Source: CAZEQJ01 sp964514385 (GTDB lineage: Bacteria; Bacteroidota; Bacteroidia; Cytophagales; Cyclobacteriaceae). From it: 64,000 nucleotides of DNA. The notes under the pieces are model-generated. The model ran no database searches, was not told where the DNA came from, and was given only the letters and a program-made list of their open reading frames with translations. The stretch spans positions 82,440 through 146,439 of the forward strand of contig CAZEQJ010000005.1 of NCBI GenBank assembly GCA_964514385.1, given 5' to 3'. A program made the translations under genes and the position numbers. This document shows positions 25,964 through 35,810 of this stretch, piece after piece; the first letter of the stretch is position 1; the number at the start of each line of letters is the position of its first letter.

Positions 25964-26773
25964 ATGTCAAATCTCAGAATCCTATACGTTGCTAGCGAAA
26001 TAAATCCATTCTTACAGACCTCAAATGTTGCAGACTTTGTGAGAAGACTGCCTCAGGCGATGCAGGAAAGGGGAATGGAAATCAGAATACTGGTGCCACG
26101 TTTCGGCCTTATAAATGAGCGTAAAAACAGACTACATGAGGTAGTACGGCTATCCGGAATCAATATTGCAGTTGGAGAAGAAGAGAAGCCACTAATCATA
26201 AAGGTGGCTTCGATCCCTAATGCTAAACTTCAGGTTTATTTTATTGACAATGAAGACTATTTCCACAGAAAATCCGTTTTCTTCGATAAGGAAAATAATT
26301 TTTATGAAGACAATGACGAGCGGGTTATCTTCTTCTGTAAAGGCGTGCTGGAAACTGTAAAAAAGCTGGGATGGGCACCTGATATTGTGCATTGCAATGA
26401 CTGGATGACCAGCCTTATACCGCTTTATCTGAGGACAACATATAAAAATGACCCCATTTTCAAAAATGCAAAGTCGGTATTCACTATCTATAACAACTTT
26501 TTCTCGCACAAATTCAACAATGATCTGGTAGAAAAAGCAAAAATGATTGACATAGATGATGATATGTTATCAACTTTGCAGTCCGCTGATTTTGAAGGCT
26601 TCCTGAAGACAGGCGTCGAGTATGCTGATGCTGTCATTAAAGCTGAGGAAAATTACAGCGAGAGTTTGAATAAATTGATTACGGATCTTGAAGGACAGAA
26701 ACAAATTGACACCATCGACGAAGAGAATATCGAGGAATCGTACTTCAACCTTTACAACGAACTGGCCAGCTAA
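25964..26773 (+). CDS. Glycogen/starch synthase N-terminal (GT5) domain protein
   Basis: 269 residues from the ATG at 25964 (MSNLRILYVASEINPFLQTS); 19 in-frame codons upstream cover the promoter and are excluded. It matches the Glyco_transf_5 domain: RILVPRFGLINERKN, VYFIDNEDYFHR, PDIVHCNDWMTSLIPLYLR. The canonical KTGG-type ADP-glucose loop is replaced by NPFLQTSNVADF, and the whole C-terminal GT-B half is missing, about half of a normal GlgA. Short versions of this kind are common in Bacteroidota. Catalysis as glycogen synthase is doubtful. Its end overlaps the DUF4270 gene. Confidence 0.75.
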   Translation: MSNLRILYVASEINPFLQTSNVADFVRRLPQAMQERGMEIRILVPRFGLINERKNRLHEVVRLSGINIAVGEEEKPLIIKVASIPNAKLQVYFIDNEDYFHRKSVFFDKENNFYEDNDERVIFFCKGVLETVKKLGWAPDIVHCNDWMTSLIPLYLRTTYKNDPIFKNAKSVFTIYNNFFSHKFNNDLVEKAKMIDIDDDMLSTLQSADFEGFLKTGVEYADAVIKAEENYSESLNKLITDLEGQKQIDTIDEENIEESYFNLYNELAS

Positions 26774-28103
26774 GGTACTCGGCCTCCTTTTTATATTTTA
26801 TTTGTTATCCTGTCAGGAAATTGACCAGATTGGATTAAGTCAGATCAACACGAACGATATAGAAGTCCGTGTTGATTCATTTTTGCTGACCTCTAAAACG
26901 GTATTAGTCGAATCTCCGCAGACCTCGCAGCGTGGGTTTCTGTGGGTTGGCGAGTATCAGGATCCTGTTTTTGGCTATATTTCAGCAGAAGGATTTGCTA
27001 CAATACAGCTCATTGACAGCCTTACAGACCTTGATTTTAGCCTTAACCCTGATATCGACAGTATCATTTTTAATTTGCCGATACGTACACAGTATGGCAA
27101 TTCGATTGATCCCTTCAGCCTGGAGATCAGAAAACTGGATCAGCCGCTAGAGCAGGAAAGGGAATACCTGTATAATGATACACATCCGCTGGGAACGACG
27201 GAGATAGCCGATTTCAGAATTAACTTCAACGACAACTACAATATTACATTCGATACGCTAATTCGTGTCCGGGCCAATCGCGATTTTGAACAAACATTCT
27301 TTGATGGTGCAGATAATAATTCGTTTTTAGGGGCGGATAATTTTGCTTCCTTTTTCCCCGGCATCTCCTTTTCAACGGGCCTTGAAAATAACGGCCTGAT
27401 CCGCATTGTAACCTCAGCACCCAGTTGTTCTATGGATTTGTTTTACAGCTACCCGGATTCCAGTTCGAACAATCGCATCCGGCTGAATTTGGTAAATTTT
27501 ACCGACATCAATGAAAATCCGTATGATAACCCTATCAATCATTTTTTTTCGGTAACCACCGACAGGACCGGTACAGCACTGGAAGACCTGGTACAGGAAG
27601 GTGACATGCTCCCACCCGGGACTGATTCATTGCTTTATGTGCAGCCGCTTACCGGAGTACTGCCGCTTATTGACTTCCAGCCTTTTTTGGATTATCTGGA
27701 TAATATAGACCGGAAGTTTATTATCAATCAGGCCTTTCTTTCCATGGCACAACCGGTAAGTGAAGAACTGGCCCCGCACGAAGAATTTATATTTGCTTTA
27801 TCCAATGAAAATGGCGACTTCATAACCAGAACTGACAGCACCAACCAACTGCGTTTTCTGTTAGCTCCCAATGTGGTGCCTTATGACTACTCAATAAATA
27901 CTATTGGCTCAGAAGCATTCTACAGAGTTTCCAATGACAATAATGTAGATCTCACCTATTATATCACATCCTATCTGGACGGATTCAACTCATCCAGCGC
28001 TTTTCTTATTTATCCAAGAAATTTTACCTCAAGAGCAAGCCGGTCTGTAATTCGTTCCAACCGGATATATTTACATGCAGCTATCACCATCCTAAATGAA
28101 TAA
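26706..28103 (+). CDS. DUF4270-family lipoprotein
   Basis: The body is a long beta-rich secreted protein of the DUF4270 type (FGYISAEGFATIQL; IDSIIFNLPIRTQYG; later FLIYPRNFTSRAS). A lipoprotein signal is clear: WPAKVLGLLFIFYLLSC. The frame holds no ATG near this signal. The only usual starts are TTG at 26688 and TTG at 26706, both inside the glgA-like gene; I chose 26706 because it leaves a charged n-region of reasonable length. An ACG at the codon before NWPAK is another possibility. Function unknown; the stop lies two bases before glmS, so the gene is probably cotranscribed with it. Confidence 0.75.
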   Translation: MTPSTKRISRNRTSTFTTNWPAKVLGLLFIFYLLSCQEIDQIGLSQINTNDIEVRVDSFLLTSKTVLVESPQTSQRGFLWVGEYQDPVFGYISAEGFATIQLIDSLTDLDFSLNPDIDSIIFNLPIRTQYGNSIDPFSLEIRKLDQPLEQEREYLYNDTHPLGTTEIADFRINFNDNYNITFDTLIRVRANRDFEQTFFDGADNNSFLGADNFASFFPGISFSTGLENNGLIRIVTSAPSCSMDLFYSYPDSSSNNRIRLNLVNFTDINENPYDNPINHFFSVTTDRTGTALEDLVQEGDMLPPGTDSLLYVQPLTGVLPLIDFQPFLDYLDNIDRKFIINQAFLSMAQPVSEELAPHEEFIFALSNENGDFITRTDSTNQLRFLLAPNVVPYDYSINTIGSEAFYRVSNDNNVDLTYYITSYLDGFNSSSAFLIYPRNFTSRASRSVIRSNRIYLHAAITILNE

Positions 28104-28105
28104 TT

Positions 28106-29941
28106 ATGTGCGGAATTATTGGATATATTGGATCCCGTGAAGCCAGTGACATTCTCATCAAAGGGCTGAAAAGACTGGAATACCGGGGATATGACAGCTC
28201 GGGTATCGCGGTACTGAATGGGGACATAAAGCTGGCAAAAAAACAGGGTAAAGTGACCGAGCTTGAAACGCTGGCTAAAAATAAGGACCTGAAGGGAACC
28301 ATCGGAATAGGTCATACAAGGTGGGCAACACACGGTGAACCCAATGATACCAACGCGCATCCGCATCTTTCCCAAAGTGGAAATCTCGCCATTATTCACA
28401 ATGGGATCATCGAAAACTACAGCGCTATAAAAGAAGAGCTGACGAACGAGGGATATACATTTAACAGTGAGACGGATTCCGAGGTACTCATACAATTCAT
28501 CGAATATATTCAGACAGTAAATAAATGCAGCCTGGAAGAAGCCGTTCGTATTGCACTCAATGAAGTAGTCGGCGCATATGCTATTGTTATTCTCTCCAAG
28601 AATGACCCTGATATGCTCATAGCAGCCCGTAAAGGTAGCCCACTTGTAATAGGAATAGGTGATAATGAATACTTTATCGCATCCGATGCAACCCCATTGG
28701 TAGAATATACCAGTGAAGTGATTTATATCAATGATCAGGAAATAGCATTTATCAACAGACAAGATCTTCGTGTCATTAATATCGAGGATGTAGTCAAGAC
28801 CCCGGAAATTCACAAGCTTGAAATGGCTCTTGATGCAATAGAAAAAGGGGGCTATGACCATTTTATGCTCAAGGAAATTCATGAGCAGCCAAAATCCATC
28901 CGGGATTGCCTCAGAGGCAGACTCGTCGCCCGGGACAACACCTTAAAACTGGGTGGAATCAGGAAATACCGCACCGCGCTGATCAATGCAGACCGTATTA
29001 TTATTGTGGCTTGTGGAACTTCATGGCATGCCGGACTGGTCGCTGAATATTTCTTTGAAGAATTCTGCCGTATCCCGGTAGAAGTGGAATATGCCAGTGA
29101 ATTCAGGTATCGAAATCCCATTATACGGGAAGGGGATGCCGTGATTGCCATATCTCAGTCAGGTGAAACAGCAGACACCCTCGCAGCTATAGAGTTGGCT
29201 AAATCCAGAGGGGCTATAATCTTTGGTGTTTGTAATGTAGTAGGGTCGTCTATTGCGCGTGCCAGCCATGAAGGGGTATATACGCATGCAGGACCAGAAA
29301 TTGGGGTGGCCTCCACAAAGGCATTTACTGCACAACTTACAGTACTTTTTATGATCGGATTGATGCTGGCAAAGCAACGCAGTACGATCACCAATGACAG
29401 GTTCAATTATCTGCTAAAAAGCCTGGATAACATTCCGGATAAGGTAGCCAGAGTACTTAAGATTGAAGATGAAATCATAGAGATTGCCAAAAAATATAAA
29501 GACTCACTCAACTTCCTCTACCTGGGAAGAGGCTTTAATTTTCCCGTAGCACTGGAAGGCGCACTTAAGCTGAAGGAAATCAGCTATATACATGCTGAAG
29601 GGTACCCTGCAGCTGAAATGAAACATGGCCCTATTGCCCTGATCGATGAGCATATGCCGGTAGTATTTATCGCCACGCGGGATAGCTCTTACGATAAGGT
29701 GGTAAGTAATATACAGGAGGTAAAAGCCCGAAAGGGTAAAATCATAGCTGTGGTAACAGAAGGTGACAGCCTGATACCCAAAATGGCCGATTATACTATT
29801 GAAGTGCCTGCCACAGAAGAGGCGCTGATGCCAATGGTGTCTGTGATTCCGCTGCAGTTGCTCTCCTATCATATTGCCATCATGCGAGGTTGTAACGTCG
29901 ACCAGCCCAGAAACTTAGCAAAATCCGTAACCGTAGAATAG
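28106..29941 (+). CDS. glmS: Glutamine-fructose-6-phosphate aminotransferase (isomerizing)
   Basis: 611 residues, standard length. Cys2 after the initiator Met (MCGIIGYIGSREAS) is the glutaminase nucleophile; GHTRWATHGEPN and LAIIHNGIIENY complete that domain. Two SIS domains follow (IIVACGTSWHAGLVAEYFFE region; FLYLGRGFNFPVALEGALKLKE), with the C-terminal DQPRNLAKSVTVE that closes the sugar site. It makes glucosamine-6-phosphate, feeding the GlmU-like enzyme at 4.8 kb. No ribozyme or riboswitch is seen upstream; the gene follows DUF4270 by two bases. ridA overlaps its stop by one base. Confidence 0.97.
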   Translation: MCGIIGYIGSREASDILIKGLKRLEYRGYDSSGIAVLNGDIKLAKKQGKVTELETLAKNKDLKGTIGIGHTRWATHGEPNDTNAHPHLSQSGNLAIIHNGIIENYSAIKEELTNEGYTFNSETDSEVLIQFIEYIQTVNKCSLEEAVRIALNEVVGAYAIVILSKNDPDMLIAARKGSPLVIGIGDNEYFIASDATPLVEYTSEVIYINDQEIAFINRQDLRVINIEDVVKTPEIHKLEMALDAIEKGGYDHFMLKEIHEQPKSIRDCLRGRLVARDNTLKLGGIRKYRTALINADRIIIVACGTSWHAGLVAEYFFEEFCRIPVEVEYASEFRYRNPIIREGDAVIAISQSGETADTLAAIELAKSRGAIIFGVCNVVGSSIARASHEGVYTHAGPEIGVASTKAFTAQLTVLFMIGLMLAKQRSTITNDRFNYLLKSLDNIPDKVARVLKIEDEIIEIAKKYKDSLNFLYLGRGFNFPVALEGALKLKEISYIHAEGYPAAEMKHGPIALIDEHMPVVFIATRDSSYDKVVSNIQEVKARKGKIIAVVTEGDSLIPKMADYTIEVPATEEALMPMVSVIPLQLLSYHIAIMRGCNVDQPRNLAKSVTVE

Positions 29942-30324
29942 TGAAAAAAATAATTACAACGCCAAAAGCACCGGCGCCTATCGGACCTTACAATCAGGCC
30001 GTTTGGGCAGGGGACTATCTTTATATTTCCGGCCAGATTCCCATTGACCCTTCCACCGGTCAGGTCGTGGAGGGCAGCATACAGGATGAAACACGTCAGG
30101 TGATGTTAAACCTTGAAGCGATTCTTTCTGAAGCAGGGTTAAATTTTAGCCACGTCGTAAAATCGAGCATTTTCGTCCGCAGTATGGATGACTTTGCGGA
30201 GATAAACATGATTTACGGCAGCTTTTTTGATGAAGTGGCACCAGCCCGGGAAACCGTTGAGGTAGCTGGATTGCCAAAAGATGTTGGTGTTGAGATTTCA
30301 TGCGTCGCCTATAAAAATGCATAA
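29941..30324 (+). CDS. ridA: RidA family reactive-intermediate deaminase
   Basis: 127 residues, GTG start overlapping the glmS TAG by one base. Conserved: APAPIGPYNQAV, YISGQIPIDPSTG, and PARETVEVAGLPKDVGVEISCVAY with the catalytic Arg of the PAR motif. RidA proteins hydrolyse reactive 2-aminoacrylate and other enamines. Linked tightly to glmS and 55 bases upstream of gltX. Confidence 0.95.
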   Translation: MKKIITTPKAPAPIGPYNQAVWAGDYLYISGQIPIDPSTGQVVEGSIQDETRQVMLNLEAILSEAGLNFSHVVKSSIFVRSMDDFAEINMIYGSFFDEVAPARETVEVAGLPKDVGVEISCVAYKNA

Positions 30325-30379
30325 GCTGTAAAACAATCCGCTGCACAACTTATTAATTGAGTAGAAAACGATTTGAGTG

Positions 30380-31900
30380 ATGATGTCAGAGGTTAGGGTA
30401 AGATTTGCTCCCAGTCCTACAGGGGCACTGCACATAGGTGGAGTACGTACCGCTCTTTACAATTATTTATTTGCCAAAAAGCACAATGGTACTTTTGTGC
30501 TGAGAATAGAAGATACCGATCAGACACGGTACGTACCGGGTGCAGAGGATTATATTTTTAATTCGCTGAAATGGCTCAATATTGAACCAGATGAAAGCCT
30601 TCGTCACGGAGGTGAATATGGGCCCTACCGCCAATCGGATCGTAAGGACCTGTATAAAAAATACGTCGATCAGCTGATCGAGAGTGGCCATGCTTACTAT
30701 GCTTTTGATACGCCCGAAGAGCTGGAAGCCATGCGTGAGCGGTTAAAGGCGGCAAGGGTAAAATCACCGCAATATAATTCCATTACACGCGAAACAATGA
30801 AAAACTCCCTTACACTGCCTGCCGATGAGGTGAAACAAAGGCTGGAAAGTGGAGAGCCGTACGTGGTGCGTATAAAAATACCACGAAAAGAAGAAGTCAG
30901 GCTTCATGATGCAGTAAGAGGATGGGTGATGGTGCATAGCTCTGCAATCGATGACAAAGTGATTATGAAAGGTGATGGGATGCCAACCTACCACCTTGCC
31001 AATGTCGTAGATGACCATTTGATGAAAATAAGCCATGTAATTCGTGGTGAAGAATGGCTTCCTTCTGCTCCATTACACGTGTTGCTTTATCGCTTCCTGG
31101 GATGGGAAGAAACCATGCCGGAATTTGCCCATTTACCCCTGATCCTGAAGCCGGATGGAAATGGCAAGCTGAGTAAACGGGACGCTAAAAAACACGGCTT
31201 CCCAATTTTCCCTCTGGCATGGGAAATGGAAGGGCAGGAACTGGAAGGCTTTCGTGAGTCGGGCTATCTGCCGGATGCCCTGAATAATTTTCTGGCATTT
31301 CTGGGGTGGAACCCGGGTACACACCAGGAGATATTTCATATGGACGAACTGGTGGAGGCATTTACTATTGAGCGTATAGGCAAAAGCGGTACCAAATTCG
31401 ATATCGATAAAGCTAAATGGTACAATCAGCAGTATATAAAGGAAAAACCAGACACTGAACTCGGTAAAATGCTGCTTGACGCCTATGACAAAGAACTGGA
31501 TGCCGATATGGCAACCCGGATTGGCGGATTACTAAAAGACAGGATCACCTTCCCATATGAGTTGGCGGAACAGGCAAAATACATCCTTGAAACCCCGGAA
31601 AGCTATGACGAAAAGGTGATCCGTAAAAAATGGAGTGAAGAAGTGCAGGAAGGTTTGCGCATTTACTCTGAATACCTGATTAAGGATAACCCTAAAACAG
31701 CTGACGACTTTTCCCGTTTGTTACAACAGAGCGCTGATGATATCAATGCCGGTGTCGGGAAACTGATGCAGCCACTGCGTGCGGCAATCACCGGACATGG
31801 AGCAGGACCGGACCTTAAAGAGATCATGGTGATACTGGGGTCTGAAGAGATAGCAAGGAGAATATCACGCGCTATAGAAAGGATTCAAATACCTTCCTGA
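30380..31900 (+). CDS. gltX: Glutamyl-tRNA synthetase
   Basis: About 506 residues. Class I landmarks: RFAPSPTGALHIGGVRTALYN, abbreviated, with HIGG as the HIGH motif, and GKLSKRDAKKHG as KMSKS. ALYNYLFAKKHNGTFVLRIEDTDQTR follows the norm. A GTG and two ATGs stand in tandem at 30377, 30380 and 30383; I use the first ATG. The enzyme charges tRNA-Glu, also the entry point of tetrapyrrole synthesis. A short unknown gene follows one base after its stop. Confidence 0.96.
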   Translation: MMSEVRVRFAPSPTGALHIGGVRTALYNYLFAKKHNGTFVLRIEDTDQTRYVPGAEDYIFNSLKWLNIEPDESLRHGGEYGPYRQSDRKDLYKKYVDQLIESGHAYYAFDTPEELEAMRERLKAARVKSPQYNSITRETMKNSLTLPADEVKQRLESGEPYVVRIKIPRKEEVRLHDAVRGWVMVHSSAIDDKVIMKGDGMPTYHLANVVDDHLMKISHVIRGEEWLPSAPLHVLLYRFLGWEETMPEFAHLPLILKPDGNGKLSKRDAKKHGFPIFPLAWEMEGQELEGFRESGYLPDALNNFLAFLGWNPGTHQEIFHMDELVEAFTIERIGKSGTKFDIDKAKWYNQQYIKEKPDTELGKMLLDAYDKELDADMATRIGGLLKDRITFPYELAEQAKYILETPESYDEKVIRKKWSEEVQEGLRIYSEYLIKDNPKTADDFSRLLQQSADDINAGVGKLMQPLRAAITGHGAGPDLKEIMVILGSEEIARRISRAIERIQIPS

Positions 31901-31901
31901 T

Positions 31902-32102
31902 ATGGCAAGAAAAAGAAAACCTACAGTTGGAAAACCGAAAGTAAACAGCGAACTGAGTGGCTTTGACATTGAGATCGACTCATTCGGGGAAATAAAATCA
32001 TCACTGGACATTGGGAAGATCAACCAGTTCCTCAATGAAAACGTGGAGGATAAAAAACTCAAAGACCGCCCTGAGTTTAAGGATAAAAACAATAAAGAAT
32101 AA
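31902..32102 (+). CDS. Small basic/charged protein of unknown function
   Basis: 66 residues starting one base after gltX. The first 12 residues are strongly basic (MARKRKPTVGKP), the middle (SGFDIEIDSFGEIKSSLDIG) is regular and the end is highly charged (KDRPEFKDKNNKE). No signal or membrane segment. I recognise no family; the tight spacing with gltX and good initiation context suggest it is a real cotranscribed gene. Confidence 0.65.
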   Translation: MARKRKPTVGKPKVNSELSGFDIEIDSFGEIKSSLDIGKINQFLNENVEDKKLKDRPEFKDKNNKE

Positions 32103-32208
32103 AACCCTGTAGGGTATGTTAATATAGTTCAGCTTTGCTGTGGCTGTAACTTTCATTGCATTTATGCAGTATAATAAAGCAATGGTTTAACCTTTAACAC
32201 CCTACACC

Positions 32209-32916
32209 ATGAAGCAGCTATTCCTTATCTTCATGTCATCTGTATTGATCACCGGCTGTGTTTCAGCCAATAAATACATTAAAATCGTAGATGGCTACAC
32301 TACAACCTCAGCAGTACCCGCCTCGCAAAATGAACGAATATCCATCACTGTCAGCGGTAATATACCGGAAAATAATTTTCATGATATTGATATAAACCGT
32401 ATCCCGGCAGTTGTATTCTGGAGGACAGATGTGGAGATTGCTACCGAAATAAACAGGGATATCCGGTTATCATACGTGACCCGTGGCATTCAACAGGCTG
32501 CATTTGAAGAAAATCTGGAACAATATCTGGATAATAAAACCCTGCATATCCACCTGAAAGACCTGCCCGGAGTTTTCAGGTATGAGTTTAACCGCACATT
32601 TATTCCATACCCGGGTATTGATAGTGAGATTCATTATGTTTTTCCATCACAAATAGACCTGCTGTATGAATATAAGGTGAACCAGGGTGAATGGGTCACA
32701 CTGAACAGATCCGGAAGAGTAAAGAACCAGGAATATGACCAAACCTACATGCTTATGCCCGACGGCTTTAATAATTATTTCAACCCGTTTAACGATGTTA
32801 AATTTCATCTGGCAAAACTGGAAGATGAGGCGTTCCGCATGGGTAAGCAACTCGTCTATAATATTATCGCAGATCTGGATAAAGGCAGGAATAGAAGCAT
32901 AATCGAAGCGCGGTAG
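32209..32916 (+). CDS. Lipoprotein of unknown function
   Basis: 235 residues. Lipoprotein signal MKQLFLIFMSSVLITGC with Cys17. The remainder is mixed alpha/beta (ISITVSGNIPENNFHDIDI; FNRTFIPYPGIDSEIHYV) and ends in a basic helix. I recognise no domain. It stands alone between the gltX unit and a bidirectional terminator. Its 106-base upstream region contains TAACTTTC at 32147, a poor promoter candidate. Confidence 0.8.
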   Translation: MKQLFLIFMSSVLITGCVSANKYIKIVDGYTTTSAVPASQNERISITVSGNIPENNFHDIDINRIPAVVFWRTDVEIATEINRDIRLSYVTRGIQQAAFEENLEQYLDNKTLHIHLKDLPGVFRYEFNRTFIPYPGIDSEIHYVFPSQIDLLYEYKVNQGEWVTLNRSGRVKNQEYDQTYMLMPDGFNNYFNPFNDVKFHLAKLEDEAFRMGKQLVYNIIADLDKGRNRSIIEAR

Positions 32917-32941
32917 TCATCATTATGTGCGTTTTAACGAT

Positions 32942-32983
32942 AAAAAACAAATCAATGCGCTATTTAGCGCATTGATTGTTTTA
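32942..32983. terminator. Bidirectional terminator between convergent genes
   Basis: AATCAATGCGCTA (32950-32962) pairs with TAGCGCATTGATT (32965-32977). A-rich sequence on the left and GTTTTAT on the right make it usable from both strands, between the lipoprotein gene (plus) and the S9 peptidase gene (minus). Confidence 0.85.
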
Positions 32984-33003
32984 TGATCCGGGTAAATAAC
33001 GTA

Positions 33004-35748
33004 TTAATATCCCTTTTCTATTCCTTGTAACGTGGCAGGTATACCTTCATCCATCCACATGGGCATCTCCTCACCCATTAAATAGTGGTCAAAAAACTGT
33101 TGCATCCTGATATTGAAATCAATGATATTTTCCCATTTCGTCGGCCAATGTGGCTCTCCGGTATAATTCAGCATCCAGACTGGCTTGTTTAGTCTTCGTA
33201 AAGCGACAAAAAATTCAATGCCCTGATACCATGGCACAGCTGTATCCTCATCATTATGCATCAGTAACAGTGGCGTATTGATTTTGTCGGCAAAAAAGAT
33301 CGGTGAGTTTTCAATATAGCGTAATGGATATTCCCACAACGTGCCTCCTATACGACTTTGGGTATGCTCATATTGAAACATTCTGCTAAGTCCTGACCCC
33401 CAGCGAATACCACCATATGCACTCACCATATTGGATACGGGGGCGCCCGATTCTGCACATGCAAAAATATCCGTTTTGGTCACAAGATAAGCTGTTTGGT
33501 ATCCTCCCCAGCTATGGCCCTGAACACCGATCCTGTCTTTATCGATATAGCCCTGATCGATCATATAGGTAACACCGGGTATCACAGCATCATAGCAGCT
33601 CTCACCAGGATAACCGTCTATGTAGGTGATGTCCGGTATAAACACTACATATCCTCTGCTGGCATAGTAATTAGGGTTAATGATTGAGCGAATGGGCGTC
33701 GCTCCCCAGTAACGATGTAAATTATCTGAATTGCGCTCATAAAAATACGTCATCATGGGGTATTTTTTGTTGGGATCGAAATTTTCCGGCTTATACAACA
33801 GCCCCTGTAGCTTTTTCCCATCCAGCGAGTTCCACTCTATTAATTCTACAGTGCTCCAGATAAATCCTGCCTGTTGTGGATTGATATCGGAAATCGGGTT
33901 TATTTCATTAAACGTTTCTGTGGCCGTATACATATTGGTAGACTCCATGTTGCTTTCCCGTGTAAACATGAATCTATCTGCCTGACGGGCTTTGGTCAGC
34001 GAACCATAACTGTGGGGGCTGCTGATAAGGGTTGTCATTCGGCCATTTTTACCCAGGAGGGCATAACCATCATCCTTCGTAACTTCATTGAATGTAGAAA
34101 GTACCATGTTTCTGGTATCAATAAACCTTTCGTCAGGATCGAGTGATACATAGCGGTAAACTGTTCGCGAATCTCTGCCATTCGTTAGTTTTCTGGGTTG
34201 AGCCGGGCTCTTCAGGTTTACCTGCCATAAGTCATACCGGTCATAGATGATGATGCTTTCATCGTTCTTTGTCCAGCCTGCAACACCATAAGGGGAAGGG
34301 TAATCCGGATGGTCATCTTCTTCATCTGTAAGGGATGTGGGTATACCGTCAGAGATTATACTCACCTGACCTGTTGAAATGTCATACGCTTCATATAAGG
34401 TATCCCGTGTATTATAAAACAAAACGTACCGGTCTCCTGGAGATGGTGAATTACTGCCCCTGAAATTTTTTCTGATCTCAGTGTAGTTTCCTTGTTGCAG
34501 GTCAACCAGATATACATCTTCCGACACGGGAAAGCCTTCCCATGAGGTGTACTTCAGATATTGCTCATTATTGCTACCGACAGCATATCGGTTGTCATTA
34601 CCCTTTGCCAGCGACAGATAGGGTACAGTCTCATCGGAAGGAAGAATAAAGTTTCTGTTTTTTGTATCAAAATGAGCCAGATAATTCTTTTTCTTGTCGC
34701 CATCCAGCTCTACCAGCTGCTGTGGCATGAGCCGCTGATCTTTGTAATTCCATACTTCTACCTGTACAATTTCGTCATCCAGCAGGGAGGTATCAGCAAG
34801 CACTGGCGGAGTTGCTATACCAAAAAACAGCCTGTTTCCTGAATCAGAAAAATAAAGGTTTCTGTGTTCGCTTATCATCCATTCACCCGGAAGGGTTGTT
34901 GTGTCGGCTACAATACTTACCGTATCCATAGTAGCATTCCAGTATACCAGCTGATGATTTTTGACTCTGGCATCGGTTGTATCCGTATCAACAAGAAATG
35001 CCACCTGTCCGGCATCCTTCGAAATGGAAAGGTTCTGCCACTTCAGATCACCTGCCATTAGCTTTTCCAGCCTTCCTTCCTCTGCATGATAATAATATAC
35101 CCCTTTGTCGAAGCTGCTGTCCTGCCCTGTAGATTGCAGGATGATTCCTTTTCCTTCTTCAGCCAGCCGATACTCGGTAACATAAGGGATGGTATCTGCC
35201 GTTTCATTTTCCAGTGAAAAAAGTACAAGGTGGTATCCGTTTTTCGAAGAAGGCTTCTTGGCTTTTGATTTGACTGTATCCTCTTTGTCGATCACCTCAT
35301 CTAGCCGGAAGGCTAGCAGGCCGTCCCATTCTGATGGCATACGATAGTCTTTTACAGGGGCAAATTTTCGTAGCGAACGATTATTTACCTGAAACAATGC
35401 GAGGGTATCTTTTGGCATTTCATCCTCATCAAAAAGTTTTGAGCGCTTCATTTCCCTGACTGTGTCCTCATCAGGGTGGATTAAAAATGCCACATATTCA
35501 CTATCCCATGAAATGGAGCCGCGATCAGCGCGGGGATAGCTCAAAAGTTCCCTGTCTTCAAAATCGTGAACAAAAAAAGCCGGATTACCACGATTGGGTT
35601 GCTGTGTGTAAATCAGTACCGACCCGTCCGCTGATATGGCTGTCTGGCGCAGGCTGTTCCAGGTGTTATACTCGGATTCGGACAGCGGCTTCTTTTGTGC
35701 AAAAAGAATTATAGGAGTTAGGATAAGTAGGTAGAGTAAATATTTCAT
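33004..35748 (-). CDS. S9-family prolyl oligopeptidase-like serine peptidase, secreted
   Basis: 914 residues with a signal peptide (MKYLLYLLILTPIILFAQ). The first 600 residues form a beta-propeller-like region of WD-style blades. The C-terminal alpha/beta-hydrolase domain has GVQGHSWGGYQTAYL with the nucleophile Ser in GHSWGG (about residue 758), HNDEDTAVPW with the Asp, and TGEPHWPTKW for the His. Such enzymes cleave peptides from the N terminus or after Pro in the periplasm. No operon partners; it reads away from the cobalamin riboswitch, the two units being divergent. Confidence 0.92.
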   Translation of the reverse strand: MKYLLYLLILTPIILFAQKKPLSESEYNTWNSLRQTAISADGSVLIYTQQPNRGNPAFFVHDFEDRELLSYPRADRGSISWDSEYVAFLIHPDEDTVREMKRSKLFDEDEMPKDTLALFQVNNRSLRKFAPVKDYRMPSEWDGLLAFRLDEVIDKEDTVKSKAKKPSSKNGYHLVLFSLENETADTIPYVTEYRLAEEGKGIILQSTGQDSSFDKGVYYYHAEEGRLEKLMAGDLKWQNLSISKDAGQVAFLVDTDTTDARVKNHQLVYWNATMDTVSIVADTTTLPGEWMISEHRNLYFSDSGNRLFFGIATPPVLADTSLLDDEIVQVEVWNYKDQRLMPQQLVELDGDKKKNYLAHFDTKNRNFILPSDETVPYLSLAKGNDNRYAVGSNNEQYLKYTSWEGFPVSEDVYLVDLQQGNYTEIRKNFRGSNSPSPGDRYVLFYNTRDTLYEAYDISTGQVSIISDGIPTSLTDEEDDHPDYPSPYGVAGWTKNDESIIIYDRYDLWQVNLKSPAQPRKLTNGRDSRTVYRYVSLDPDERFIDTRNMVLSTFNEVTKDDGYALLGKNGRMTTLISSPHSYGSLTKARQADRFMFTRESNMESTNMYTATETFNEINPISDINPQQAGFIWSTVELIEWNSLDGKKLQGLLYKPENFDPNKKYPMMTYFYERNSDNLHRYWGATPIRSIINPNYYASRGYVVFIPDITYIDGYPGESCYDAVIPGVTYMIDQGYIDKDRIGVQGHSWGGYQTAYLVTKTDIFACAESGAPVSNMVSAYGGIRWGSGLSRMFQYEHTQSRIGGTLWEYPLRYIENSPIFFADKINTPLLLMHNDEDTAVPWYQGIEFFVALRRLNKPVWMLNYTGEPHWPTKWENIIDFNIRMQQFFDHYLMGEEMPMWMDEGIPATLQGIEKGY

Positions 35749-35801
35749 AGGCTAATTTTTTGTCAAAATAGTAATTAATTTAAAGAACTAAAGATTCTTT
35801 T

Positions 35802-35809
35802 TACCTTTG
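35802..35809 (+). promoter_or_regulatory. -7 element ahead of the cobalamin riboswitch
   Basis: TACCTTTG matches TAnnTTTG and ends just before the first conserved riboswitch bases. At the -33 position the sequence is TTT/TTA rather than TTG. A transcript from here would begin with the aptamer. Confidence 0.55.
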
Positions 35810-35810
35810 A

